Below are positions 7,649-16,301 of a DNA stretch of 64,000 nucleotides, piece after piece. The notes under the pieces are model-generated. The model was not told the origin of the DNA. It did not search any database and saw only the letters and a program-made list of their open reading frames with translations. Position 1 is the stretch's first letter; every line of letters begins with the position of its first letter. The stretch is from Pandoraea communis. Lineage in GTDB: Bacteria; Pseudomonadota; Gammaproteobacteria; Burkholderiales; Burkholderiaceae. Position numbers and translations under genes: made by a program. The stretch covers positions 310,001-374,000 of the forward strand of contig NZ_CABPSJ010000003.1 in assembly GCF_902459745.1 (NCBI RefSeq), read 5' to 3'.

Positions 7649-8753
7649 TTACACTCCCTGCTTGAGACTCGCGGAGATGAAGTCGTCCAGGTCGCCGTCG
7701 AGTACCTTGCCGGTATTGCCGGTTTCCACCCCAGTGCGCAGGTCCTTGACGCGCGACTGGTCGAGCACGTACGAGCGAATCTGATGGCCCCAGCCCACAT
7801 CGGTCTTGCTCGACTCCAGCTTGTCCTGCTCGGCGCGACGCTTGCGCATCTCGTGTTCGAACAGGCGCGAGCGGAGCATGTCCCATGCTTCGGCGCGGTT
7901 GCGGTGCTGCGAACGGTCGTTCTGGCAGGCCACGACGATGCCGGTCGGGATGTGCGTCAGACGAACAGCGGAGTCGGTCTTGTTGATGTGCTGACCGCCT
8001 GCACCGGAGGCGCGATACGTGTCGGTGCGCACGTCGGCCGGATTGATGTCGATGTCGATCGAATCGTCCACTTCCGGATACACGAACAGGCTGGCGAACG
8101 ACGTGTGGCGACCGCCCGACGAGTCGAACGGCGACTTGCGCACCAAACGATGCACGCCGGTTTCCGTACGCAGATAGCCGTAGGCGTAGTCGCCAGTGAC
8201 CTTCAGCGAGGCGCTCTTGATGCCCGCGACGTCGCCGTCCGACACTTCGAGCACTTCGGCCTTGAAGCCCTTGCGTTCGCAATAGCGCAGGTATTGGCGC
8301 AGCAGCATGCCGGCCCAGTCGTTGGCCTCGGTGCCGCCGGCGCCGGCCTGGATGTCGATGAAGCAGTTGTTCGGATCGGCCGGGTTGTTGAACATCCGGC
8401 GGAACTCCATCTCGCCCACGCGTGCGGCGAGACCCTGCGTGTCGCTCTCGAGCGCCAGCAACGAGTCTTCATCGCCCTCGTCGCGGGACATTTCGAACAG
8501 TTCCTGCGTATCGGAAAGGCTGGCGTCGAGTTCGGTCAGGTTGGTGACGATGCTGTCGAGCGCCTTCTTTTCCTTGCCCAGTGCCTGCGCACGTTTGGAA
8601 TCGTTCCAGATGTTGGGGTCTTCGAGTTCTTTGTTGACTTCAATCAGGCGAGCTTGCTTGACATCGAAGTCAAAGATACCCCCTGAGCTCGCCAACGCGG
8701 GTGCGCAGGTCGGCGAGCAGGGATTCAAGGGCGTTAAGGCGTTCGGCTTCCAT
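7649..8753 (-). CDS. prfB: Peptide chain release factor 2, with programmed +1 frameshift
   Basis: RF2 ends translation at UGA and UAA. Translation starts at the ATG at 8753 ([16 protein letters not shown]), reads 27 codons to CTT at 8675-8673, then meets an in-frame TGA at 8672-8670. A +1 shift over T8672 continues as DFDVKQARL to the stop at 7649, giving 367 residues. The classical signals are present: AGGGGG internal Shine-Dalgarno (8684-8679), the CTT slip codon, and TGA followed by C. The protein carries the SPF recognition tripeptide ([11 protein letters not shown]) and the catalytic GGQ ([10 protein letters not shown]). RF2 level thus controls its own synthesis. Confidence 0.97.
8669..8684 (-). 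promoter_or_regulatory. prfB programmed frameshift site
   Basis: On the minus strand AGGGGG, TAT, CTT and TGAC follow in the canonical order of bacterial RF2 recoding sites. The Shine-Dalgarno-like AGGGGG lies three bases before the CTT slippage codon, and the poor-context UGA stop favours the +1 shift when RF2 is scarce. Confidence 0.95.
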
Positions 8754-8834
8754 GAGCTATGACGGTTGCGAATTCGGGAAAACCGCAATTATAGCGCAGC
8801 GAAGCCCCCATTCCCCCTACATTTCAGGGATATC

Positions 8835-9056
8835 TCAGCGCGCGGCGCGACGCAGACCGAAGGCGTCGCGGGCGTAGCCGGCGTCCGCGAGCGACGTGTC
8901 GTCGAACGAGGCGAGGGCTTCCGCCTGCAACGTCTGCTCATAGTGCTGGCGCCATTGATCGACGGCGCGGAAGAACAGGCCGAGCGGCGTGACCGGCGCA
9001 GCCACCACCGGTGTGAAGGCGTTGACTTGGGCAGCGGCGGACAGAGGGCGGAGCAT
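8835..9056 (-). CDS. Small DUF1127/YjiS-like protein
   Basis: The 73-residue product has an amphipathic helix (FFRAVDQWRQHYEQTLQAEAL) and a short C-terminal motif, SLADAGYARDAFGLRR, like the end of DUF1127 (YjiS-like) domains. Such small Arg-rich proteins have been linked to RNA turnover and phosphate or carbon stress in other bacteria; the role here is unknown. The ATG at 9056 has GGAAG at a proper distance and beats a longer frame from 9191. It is transcribed divergently from the LysR gene, a pairing often seen for this kind of gene. Confidence 0.6.
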   Translation of the reverse strand: MLRPLSAAAQVNAFTPVVAAPVTPLGLFFRAVDQWRQHYEQTLQAEALASFDDTSLADAGYARDAFGLRRAAR

Positions 9057-9164
9057 GATGTGACTTCCTTCGGGAGTGGCGATGGACTGACCGCGGCGGG
9101 ATGCCGTGGCAGACGTCGCACTAGGGATAACCCGAAGCTTATGCCTTTCCGTTACGCTAAAAAA

Positions 9165-9191
9165 GTGAAATGTTGAGGCGATTTTGTTCAC
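9165..9191. promoter_or_regulatory. Candidate LysR-type binding dyad
   Basis: GTGAA (9165-9169) and TTCAC (9187-9191), extendable by A and T on the outside, form an inverted repeat between the two divergent genes. A -10-like TATTAT follows at 9192-9197, facing the LysR gene. This is where an autoregulating LysR protein would be expected to bind; the assignment is inferred. Confidence 0.3.
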
Positions 9192-9277
9192 TATTATTGA
9201 AGTGTTGCCGCTCGTCGCTTAACATGGGTCGATTCGATCCAATTCCTGTTGTCTGCGGCCTGGCCCGGGAGACGTTC

Positions 9278-10174
9278 ATGGATTTTCTGCAACTTCAGAC
9301 CTTCAAGGCCGTCGTCGACGAAGGCGGCGTGCTTGGCGCTGCCGAAGCACTGCACTGTGTGCAGTCGAACGTCACGGCGCGCATCCGGGCGCTTGAACAC
9401 ACGGTAGGCGTCAAGCTCTTTCACCGGCAGGGGCGACGTCTGCAACTCACCCCGAGCGGGCGCACGCTGCTGGGCTATGCGGAGCGGATTCTGGCACTCG
9501 CGCGCGAGGCCAGCGCGGCGCTCAATCCGGCCAGCGAGCCGTCCGGCGACTTTTCGCTGGGGGCCATCGAGTCGTCGGCGACGTCGCGCTTGCCTGCGGT
9601 GCTGGCGCGGTTCCATGCCGCGTATCCGAAGGTTCGTTTGAATCTGGTGACCGATACGTCGCTCAACTTGCTCGACGAGATCCAGCACGGCCGTGTCGAC
9701 GCCGCCCTGATTGCGGGCACGGCCTGCCTCGAAGCGCAGGCGCAGGCCGTTGTCGTGTCCGATGAGGTCTACCGCGAGCCGATCGTGTTGGTGGCGCCGG
9801 CGCGGGCGGGACGGGTGCTCGAAGCGTCGGACCTGTCGGGCGCCACGCTCCTGATGTGGCCGCCGGGCTGCCCGTATCGCGCCACGATGGAGCAATGGCT
9901 GGCGGCGAACGCCGTCACGCCGGGCCGCATTCTGAGCTACGGCAGTTACGCGACCATCGTAGCCTGTGTCGGCGCGGGCGTGGGTTACTCACTCGTGCCG
10001 CGCGGCATCTATCTGCGATACCGGCAGGAGGCGAACATCGTGGGACATGCGATGGAGGACCTCGCTGCCGTGCCGAACTTCTTCGTCCGGCATCGCGGTG
10101 TCGACGTGCATCCTGCGCGCGAAGCCTTCCTGCGCGTGATGCACGAGTACGTCGCCGAGGCGCAGTCCGCGTAG
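9278..10174 (+). CDS. LysR-family transcriptional regulator
   Basis: The 298-residue protein has the LysR N-terminal winged helix-turn-helix (MDFLQLQTFKAVVDEGG through LHCVQSNVTARIRALE, about 1-60) and a periplasmic-binding-protein-like effector domain (about 88-290). The ligand cannot be told from the sequence. The ATG at 9278 has GGGAGA upstream and starts exactly at the HTH; an earlier frame start at 9170 would add an unlikely tail and overlap the divergent gene's promoter. It probably regulates itself and the small gene at 8835-9056. Confidence 0.9.
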   Translation: MDFLQLQTFKAVVDEGGVLGAAEALHCVQSNVTARIRALEHTVGVKLFHRQGRRLQLTPSGRTLLGYAERILALAREASAALNPASEPSGDFSLGAIESSATSRLPAVLARFHAAYPKVRLNLVTDTSLNLLDEIQHGRVDAALIAGTACLEAQAQAVVVSDEVYREPIVLVAPARAGRVLEASDLSGATLLMWPPGCPYRATMEQWLAANAVTPGRILSYGSYATIVACVGAGVGYSLVPRGIYLRYRQEANIVGHAMEDLAAVPNFFVRHRGVDVHPAREAFLRVMHEYVAEAQSA

Positions 10175-10281
10175 TTTTCCCGCCAGACGGGAACGCAGGC
10201 GAGTCGTTGCGTGAAGTGCTCGCCGGGGGGGCGGAGAGTCCGACACGGTGCGCTGCGGATCTGCAAGCGCTTCGCGTCGCG

Positions 10282-11979
10282 TCAGGCCTGCGCGTGCTCG
10301 ACGATCATCTGCACGCGCGACACGCCGTTGAAGGTGTCTGCGGCCAGTCGATACGCGAACCGCGCACGGCTTGGCAACGTGTCGGCGTGATTGAACCAGA
10401 TGGCATTGAAGCGCATGCGTCCACGACCGAGTTGCAGCTTCAGGTGCTTGTCCTTGAGGATGGCTTGCGAGAGCACATCGAACTCGCCCGAGAACACCGG
10501 TGGCGGGAAGCCTTGCCCCCACACTTGCGCGTCGAGCAACGCGACGAACGGCGGCACGAAGCACTCGTCGCCAATGTCGCCATCCGTTTCGATCACCCGA
10601 GACAGTGTCTTCTCGTCGAGCCATGCCTGTCCAACCGCCTCGAATGCCGCCTGAAAGCGCGGCAGGGCGTCGGCAGCTATCGTGAGGCCAGCGGCCATCG
10701 CATGGCCGCCAAACTTGCCGATCAGGCCCGGTTCGCGTTTCGTGACCAGATCGAGCGCGTCGCGCAGGTGGAAACCGGGAATCGAGCGGCCGGAGCCCTT
10801 GATCTGCCCGTCGTCGCCTGGGGCGAACACGATGGTCGGACGATAGAACTTCTCTTTGAGGCGCGCGGCAACGATTCCGATGACGCCCTGATGCCACGTT
10901 TCGTTGAAAGCGCAGAGCGTGGTGGCGGCGCGAGGATCGAAGCGCGCCAGGTCGGCCAGCGCTTCCTGCTGCATTCCGGCTTCGATTTCGCGGCGTTCGC
11001 GATTCATTGCATCGAGTTCTTGCGCGAGCGTCCACGCGCGGCCGTCGTCGTCCGTGAGAAGACACTCGATGCCGAGCGACATGTCGGCGAGGCGTCCGGC
11101 GGCGTTCAGGCGCGGGCCGAGGCCGAAGCCCAGATCGAAGCTGCCTGCCTGCCGTGCATTGCGGGCGGCCGCGCGAAAGAGGGCGTTGATGCCCGGATGC
11201 ATGCGGCCTGCGCGCATCCGCGAAAGTCCCTGCGCCACCAGAATGCGGTTGTTGGCGTCAAGTTTGACGACGTCCGCGACCGTGCCCAGTGCGACCAGAT
11301 CGAGCAATGCGTCGAGACGGGGTTGTTCGCGCGCATCGAACGCGCCGCGTGCACGCAACTCGGCCCGAAGCGCGAGCAGGACGTAGAACATCACGCCGAC
11401 ACCGGCCAGATTCTTGCTCGGGAATTCGCAGCCCGGCTGGTTCGGGTTGACGATGCAGCGCGCGTTGGGCAATTCGCTGCCGGGCAAGTGGTGATCCGTC
11501 ACCACGACTTCGATGCCGAGCGCCTGCGCGGCAGCCACGCCGTCGAGGCTGGCAATGCCGTTGTCGACCGTGATCAATACGTCGGGTGGCCCTTGTTTGC
11601 CTCGCGCGGCCAACGCCACGATTTCGGGCGTCAGGCCGTAGCCGTATTCGAATCGGTTCGGCACCAGATACTCGACCTTCGCACCGAACATACGCAGACC
11701 GCGCACGGCCACGGCGCAGGCGGTTGCGCCGTCGCAATCGTAATCGGCCACCACCAGCATGCGTTTGCCTGCGGCGATAGCGTCGGCAAGGAAAACGGCG
11801 GCGTCTTGCGCCCCTTTGAGCTGTGCGGGCGGTATCAGGCGGGCGAGCGCCGTTTCCGTCTCGGCGCTCTCGGCCACCCCGCGCGAGGCGAACAGGCGGG
11901 CGAGTACCGGGTGGACGCCGTCGCGCGAGAGGGCGTCGGCCGTCGCGTCGTCGACATGGCGGGTGACGATGTCGGTCAT
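10282..11979 (-). CDS. recJ: Single-stranded-DNA-specific exonuclease RecJ
   Basis: RecJ is a 5'-3' exonuclease for single-stranded DNA used in mismatch, base-excision and recombinational repair. The 565-residue protein has the DHH-superfamily motifs: DYDCDG (about residue 80), the VTDHHLPG core, and the C-terminal DHHA1 part with a GSGRSIPGFHL motif that lines the active site. The ATG at 11979 overlaps the stop of the upstream gene by four bases (ATGA), showing translational coupling. Confidence 0.95.
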   Translation of the reverse strand: MTDIVTRHVDDATADALSRDGVHPVLARLFASRGVAESAETETALARLIPPAQLKGAQDAAVFLADAIAAGKRMLVVADYDCDGATACAVAVRGLRMFGAKVEYLVPNRFEYGYGLTPEIVALAARGKQGPPDVLITVDNGIASLDGVAAAQALGIEVVVTDHHLPGSELPNARCIVNPNQPGCEFPSKNLAGVGVMFYVLLALRAELRARGAFDAREQPRLDALLDLVALGTVADVVKLDANNRILVAQGLSRMRAGRMHPGINALFRAAARNARQAGSFDLGFGLGPRLNAAGRLADMSLGIECLLTDDDGRAWTLAQELDAMNRERREIEAGMQQEALADLARFDPRAATTLCAFNETWHQGVIGIVAARLKEKFYRPTIVFAPGDDGQIKGSGRSIPGFHLRDALDLVTKREPGLIGKFGGHAMAAGLTIAADALPRFQAAFEAVGQAWLDEKTLSRVIETDGDIGDECFVPPFVALLDAQVWGQGFPPPVFSGEFDVLSQAILKDKHLKLQLGRGRMRFNAIWFNHADTLPSRARFAYRLAADTFNGVSRVQMIVEHAQA

Positions 11980-13055
11980 GCCACTTCCTCGCCAAGCCGG
12001 GCGAGCGGCACCATGCAGGCGCCGAGCGGCTGTCGGCGCCAGAACTTGCGCAGGTCGCTGCTGCGCGAGCGGATCGTCACGCTGTGGCTGTCGCCGCACA
12101 AAGTGAGTGCGACTTCGCGCGCTTGCCCCTTGGCGATGCGCTCAAGCGCGGGTGCCAGCCACATGCGGTCGATGTCGACGAGGGCATCGCGCCAGCGCGC
12201 CCAGTCTTCCACGAGGAAATACGGCGTGAGGGTGTCGATCTGCACAAGGGTGCGGCCGTCTGCGGCGGCGAGACCGGCGTCGGTGCCGTGCAAGGCGATT
12301 TGCAGGTGGGTGGCCAGGCCGCGTGTCGCGGGGTCGTCCGCCAGAATGGTCACGCAAGGCCGGTTCAGACGCGGGGCGGCGATACGCTGGCCCCCGGCGT
12401 ACAGCCAGAGGGCATTGACCGGCGGCAGGCGGCGTGCTTCGCGAGCCTGATTGGCCGGATGGTCGTACCAGGCCATCTGCACTTCGTTCTGCCACTTGCG
12501 CCACGTCAGTTCGGCCTTGCCTTGCGGCAGCCAGATATCGACGTTCCGGCCGGCAGCCCGCGCGGGCGACGCGGTGAGCAGGTCGCCCAGCGCCGGCGCG
12601 CTCAGATACCACCGGTCGGGACGCGGGGCGATCAGCTCGGCGCCTTCCTCGGCAAACAGCGCGTGCGCCGTGGTGAAGAGGGCCGCCGATTCCTCGGCGC
12701 TCAGCGCCAGTTCAGACGGGGCCGTCAGCACCAGATGGTCGGTGGCGATATGGATGTGCGCGGGCTGCGCGCAGTACCAGAAGCGGGTGTCGAGCGTGCC
12801 GCTGTCTTCCAGCAGCATGAAGGGGGCTAGTGGCGCGCGCGAGGGCCCGCCGGGCAGGCCAAAGGCGTCGGCCAGCCAGCGTTCATGCGGCAGCGTGGGA
12901 ACAAACGGGTCTTCCGGCACGTCTTGCGCCGACTGGACGCCGCGCGCGAGCAACTTTTCGAGCGCGGGCAACTCCAATCCGGCCAGCAGTGCGGGCAAGT
13001 GGGCCGACGCGGGCAGCGCGAACGGCAAGAGAAAGTGCAAGGCAGGTGTATCCAT
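11976..13055 (-). CDS. Phosphoglycerate-mutase-like (RpfE-type) protein
   Basis: The 359-residue protein resembles a family that in Burkholderiaceae is labelled either RpfE-type regulatory protein or cofactor-independent phosphoglycerate-mutase-like; its activity is not established. It starts MDTPALHFLLPFALP, has a PTLPHERWLADAFG segment near residue 60 and a C-terminal part rich in Trp and Arg. No signal peptide or membrane span is present. The ATG at 13055 is the first plausible start. It overlaps recJ by four bases and so is probably translated together with it. Confidence 0.65.
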   Translation of the reverse strand: MDTPALHFLLPFALPASAHLPALLAGLELPALEKLLARGVQSAQDVPEDPFVPTLPHERWLADAFGLPGGPSRAPLAPFMLLEDSGTLDTRFWYCAQPAHIHIATDHLVLTAPSELALSAEESAALFTTAHALFAEEGAELIAPRPDRWYLSAPALGDLLTASPARAAGRNVDIWLPQGKAELTWRKWQNEVQMAWYDHPANQAREARRLPPVNALWLYAGGQRIAAPRLNRPCVTILADDPATRGLATHLQIALHGTDAGLAAADGRTLVQIDTLTPYFLVEDWARWRDALVDIDRMWLAPALERIAKGQAREVALTLCGDSHSVTIRSRSSDLRKFWRRQPLGACMVPLARLGEEVA

Positions 13056-13111
13056 GTCGAGGCGAATTGTATGGCAAACTTCGCGCTGGCAGTTGGGTGA
13101 CCCTGACGTCA

Positions 13112-13126
13112 GGTACGGAACGTACC
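13112..13126. promoter_or_regulatory. Palindrome upstream of lolC
   Basis: GGTACG, GAA, CGTACC forms a perfect 6-bp inverted repeat in the 171-bp gap between the minus-strand gene ending its leader at 13055 and lolC. A second GC-rich dyad (CCGGGC/GCCCGG) follows at 13148-13164. Either could be an operator or an RNA hairpin. Confidence 0.25.
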
Positions 13127-13226
13127 GTCCTTCGCGCCGGGCAGGGGCCGGGCGCGGAGCCCGGACGCCAGTGCAGACCGGCGCCGCTACGCTCCGATCG
13201 ATCCTTATCAAGAATCAGGAATCCGT

Positions 13227-14480
13227 TTGAAATTCCCATACGAATGGCAGATCGGCTGGCGCTATACGCGCACCGGCAAGCGATCATCCGGCAACGGTTT
13301 CATTTCCTTCATTTCCTTCATCTCCATGGCTGGCATTGCGCTGGGCGTGGCAGCGCTCATTGTGGTGCTCTCGGTGATGAACGGCTTTCAGAAGGAAGTT
13401 CGGGACCGCATGCTCTCCGTGCTGGCACACATCGAGGTCTTCGCCGTCGACGGCAATCTGCCCGACTGGCAGCGCACGGCCGCCGAGGCGCTACAGAACA
13501 AGAACGTCATTGCTGCCGCTCCCTATGTGGGCGAGCAGGCCATGCTCACGCGTGACGACAACGTGCGCGGCGTGGTGCTGCGCGGTATCGTTCCCAGCGA
13601 GGAAGCCAAGGTTTCCGATCTCGGCAAGCAGATTACGGACGGCACGCTCGCCAACCTGACACCGGGCGGATTCGGTATCGTGCTCGGACGCGAACTGGCC
13701 CGGGCGCTGGGGGTGACCATCGGCGACAAGATCACACTGGTGGCGCCACAGGGAACCATTACCCCGGCCGGGGTGCTACCGCGCGTGAAGCAATTCACCG
13801 TGGTGGCCATCTTCACGGCGGGACACTATGAATACGACAGTTCGCTCGCGCTCATCGATCTGCACGACGCCGAGACGCTGTTCCGTCTTGATGGCCCGAC
13901 GGGCGTGCGTCTGAAAATTCAGGACATGGAGCAGGCGCCGCTTGTCGCGCGTGACCTTGCCAAGACGCTGACCGGCAACATGTGGGTGCGCGACTGGACG
14001 CAGCAGAACAAGAACTGGTTCATCGCCGTGCAGACCGAAAAGCGCATGATGTTCATCATCCTGACGCTCATCATCGCCGTGGCCGCTTTCAATCTGGTGT
14101 CCTCGCTCGTGATGACGGTGACCGACAAGTACGCGGATATCGCTATTCTGCGCACGCTCGGTGCACAGCCCGGTTCGATCATGAAGATCTTCATCGTGCA
14201 GGGCGTGACCATCGGCTTCGCCGGGGCGTTGCTCGGGGTGGCGCTGGGCTGTCTGGTGTCGGTCAACATCGGCACCATCGTGCCGTTCATCGAGCGCTTG
14301 CTTGGCATACACTTCCTGCCGCAAGACATTTACTTCATCTCCGAATTGCCTTCGGATCTGCAATCGACGGACGTGATCCGCATCGGGGTGATTTCCTTCA
14401 TCCTTTCCGCGCTCGCGACGATCTACCCGAGCTGGCGTGCTTCGCGTGTCAAGCCGGCGGAGGCCCTGCGCTATGAATGA
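13227..14480 (+). CDS. lolC: Lipoprotein-releasing ABC transporter permease LolC/E
   Basis: This inner-membrane permease extracts outer-membrane lipoproteins from the membrane and hands them to LolA. The 417-residue protein has one N-terminal membrane helix (about 25-47), a large periplasmic domain and three C-terminal helices typical of MacB/FtsX permeases, ending in [18 protein letters not shown]. The start is a TTG at 13227 ([15 protein letters not shown]) with AGGA upstream. It overlaps lolD by eight bases. Only one LolC/E-type permease gene is present, so the transporter may be a permease homodimer with LolD. Confidence 0.93.
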   Translation: MKFPYEWQIGWRYTRTGKRSSGNGFISFISFISMAGIALGVAALIVVLSVMNGFQKEVRDRMLSVLAHIEVFAVDGNLPDWQRTAAEALQNKNVIAAAPYVGEQAMLTRDDNVRGVVLRGIVPSEEAKVSDLGKQITDGTLANLTPGGFGIVLGRELARALGVTIGDKITLVAPQGTITPAGVLPRVKQFTVVAIFTAGHYEYDSSLALIDLHDAETLFRLDGPTGVRLKIQDMEQAPLVARDLAKTLTGNMWVRDWTQQNKNWFIAVQTEKRMMFIILTLIIAVAAFNLVSSLVMTVTDKYADIAILRTLGAQPGSIMKIFIVQGVTIGFAGALLGVALGCLVSVNIGTIVPFIERLLGIHFLPQDIYFISELPSDLQSTDVIRIGVISFILSALATIYPSWRASRVKPAEALRYE

Positions 14481-15198
14481 CGCCAACAAACCCATGGCTC
14501 CCGTGTCGAACCTTGCTTACGACGGCCCGGTGCTGAGCGCGCGCGATCTCCACAAGACGTTCCGGCAAGGCGAACTGAATGTGACGGTGCTCAGCGGCGC
14601 GAGTCTCGACGTGTTACCTGGTGAGAAGGTGGCGATCGTGGGCGCGTCGGGGTCGGGCAAGAGCACGCTGCTGCATGTGCTGGGCGGGCTCGACGACCCG
14701 TCGCGTGGTGAGGTGTCGCTGCTGGGCAAGCCGTTCTCGTCGCTCAAAGAGCGTGACAAGACGGCGCAGCGCAATCGGTCGCTCGGCTTTGTCTATCAGT
14801 TTCACCATCTGCTGGCCGAATTCTCGGCGCTCGATAACGTGGCGATGCCGCTGCGGATTCGTCGCTTGCCGACCGAGCAAGCGCGCAAAACGGCGCAGGC
14901 GATGCTTGAGCGCGTCGGGCTGGGCCCGCGCGTGAAGCATCGCCCGTCGGAGCTGTCGGGGGGCGAACGTCAGCGCGTGGCGATGGCGCGAGCCCTCGTG
15001 ACGCAGCCGGCTTGCGTGCTGGCCGATGAGCCGACCGGCAACCTTGACGGCCATACCGCCGAGACGGTGTTCGAACTGATGCTCGAGTTGTCCGAGACGC
15101 TGAAGACCAGCTTCGTGATCGTGACGCACGATATCGATCTGGCCCGTCGTTGCGATCGCGCGTTGCGGCTGCGCGAAGGCGTGCTCGAACCGGCCTGA
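14473..15198 (+). CDS. lolD: Lipoprotein-releasing ABC transporter ATPase LolD
   Basis: LolD powers lipoprotein extraction by the LolC/E permease. The 241-residue protein has Walker [10 protein letters not shown], a Q-loop ([17 protein letters not shown], characteristic of LolD), the signature [15 protein letters not shown] and Walker [12 protein letters not shown]. The ATG at 14473 overlaps the lolC stop (ATGAATGA), so translation is coupled. A terminator at 15247-15269 ends the pair. Confidence 0.96.
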   Translation: MNDANKPMAPVSNLAYDGPVLSARDLHKTFRQGELNVTVLSGASLDVLPGEKVAIVGASGSGKSTLLHVLGGLDDPSRGEVSLLGKPFSSLKERDKTAQRNRSLGFVYQFHHLLAEFSALDNVAMPLRIRRLPTEQARKTAQAMLERVGLGPRVKHRPSELSGGERQRVAMARALVTQPACVLADEPTGNLDGHTAETVFELMLELSETLKTSFVIVTHDIDLARRCDRALRLREGVLEPA

Positions 15199-15246
15199 AC
15201 ATCGGGCGAGCGCGCTGGCCCCGGATGTCGGGCGAAATTGGCGAAG

Positions 15247-15269
15247 CGCCGGGGGATCCCCGGCGTTTT
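15247..15269 (+). terminator. Terminator after lolD
   Basis: CGCCGGGG (15247-15254) and CCCCGGCG (15258-15265) form a perfect 8-bp stem with a 3-base loop, followed by TTTTGCTTTT. It separates lolCD from the TatD-type gene. Confidence 0.75.
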
Positions 15270-15408
15270 GCTTTTCAGGCGCGAGCGAAGCAACGTCAGT
15301 TTCGGCAACGTCCTAGACTGTAACGCGGTGTTTTCCGATGGTCATCAACGGCGCGGCGTGCGAGCCTTGTCATCGACCCGTAGAATTGACGCTCAAGGAC
15401 ACCTGACC

Positions 15409-16257
15409 ATGTGGATCGATACCCATTGCCATCTCGATGCGGCCGAGTTTGACGCCGACCGTGCGACTGTAATTGCCGACACTGCCGCTGCGGGCGTGGT
15501 GGGGTTGGTGGTACCCGCTGTTGAATGCGCGACGTTCGACGCGGCGCGCGCTGCTGCCGGGGCGATCTCCGGCGGCGCCTATGCGCTGGGCATTCACCCG
15601 CTCTACACGCCGCGTGCGCGTGATGAAGACATTGCCACGTTGCGTCGCGCCGTCGAGCGGGCGATGGGCGATCCGCGTTTTGTCGGTATCGGCGAGATCG
15701 GGCTGGATTTTTTCGTCAGGACACTTGATCCCGAGCGTCAGCAGTTCTTCTACGTCGAGCAATTGAAGATCGCGCGCGACTTCGATTTGCCCGTCATCCT
15801 TCATGTACGCCGCTCGCAGGACGCATTGCTCAAGCAACTGCGCATCTTCACGCCGCGCGGCGGTATCGCTCACGCCTTTAACGGCAGCCGCCAGCAGGCG
15901 GATATGTTTGTCGAGCGCGGCTTCTGCCTGGGGGTTGGCGGTCAGATGACGTTCGATCGTGCCTTACAGATTCGTCGTCTCGCAGTGGACGTGGCGCTCG
16001 ATGCCCTCGTGCTGGAGACCGACGCACCCGACATTGCGCCGGCGTGGCGTTACAAGCAACGCAATAGCCCGGTCGAACTGCCACGCATCGCGCAGGTGCT
16101 GGCGGATCTTCGCGGCGTGTCGATCGACGCGCTGTCGAAGGCGACGTGTGCCAATGCGTGGCGCGTGCTACCGCGTCTGCCAGGGGCCATGGCCATGACT
16201 CCCGGTGACGGGCCTGCCGCAGACACCTCCCTCATCTCCAACGAACCTGCGCGCTGA
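15409..16257 (+). CDS. TatD-family metal-dependent hydrolase
   Basis: TatD-family enzymes are metal-dependent TIM-barrel DNases or hydrolases; some act in DNA repair. The 282-residue protein begins MWIDTHCHLD, the metal-binding motif of the family, has GEIGLDFF near residue 100, VILHVRRSQDALL (metal His) near 130, and LETDAPDIAP with the final metal Asp near 205. The ATG at 15409 coincides with the family N-terminus. It lies between lolD and comEC; the exact substrate is not known. Confidence 0.88.
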   Translation: MWIDTHCHLDAAEFDADRATVIADTAAAGVVGLVVPAVECATFDAARAAAGAISGGAYALGIHPLYTPRARDEDIATLRRAVERAMGDPRFVGIGEIGLDFFVRTLDPERQQFFYVEQLKIARDFDLPVILHVRRSQDALLKQLRIFTPRGGIAHAFNGSRQQADMFVERGFCLGVGGQMTFDRALQIRRLAVDVALDALVLETDAPDIAPAWRYKQRNSPVELPRIAQVLADLRGVSIDALSKATCANAWRVLPRLPGAMAMTPGDGPAADTSLISNEPAR

Positions 16258-16301
16258 CGCTGCGGCGTTGCGCGGTCTTTGAGACATGACGTGGTGACGT
16301 C

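Noticed and set aside
9856-12450. 864-codon plus-strand frame over the LysR gene and recJ
   Set aside because: It runs through a LysR gene in another frame and antisense to recJ, and its composition is typical of a shadow frame.
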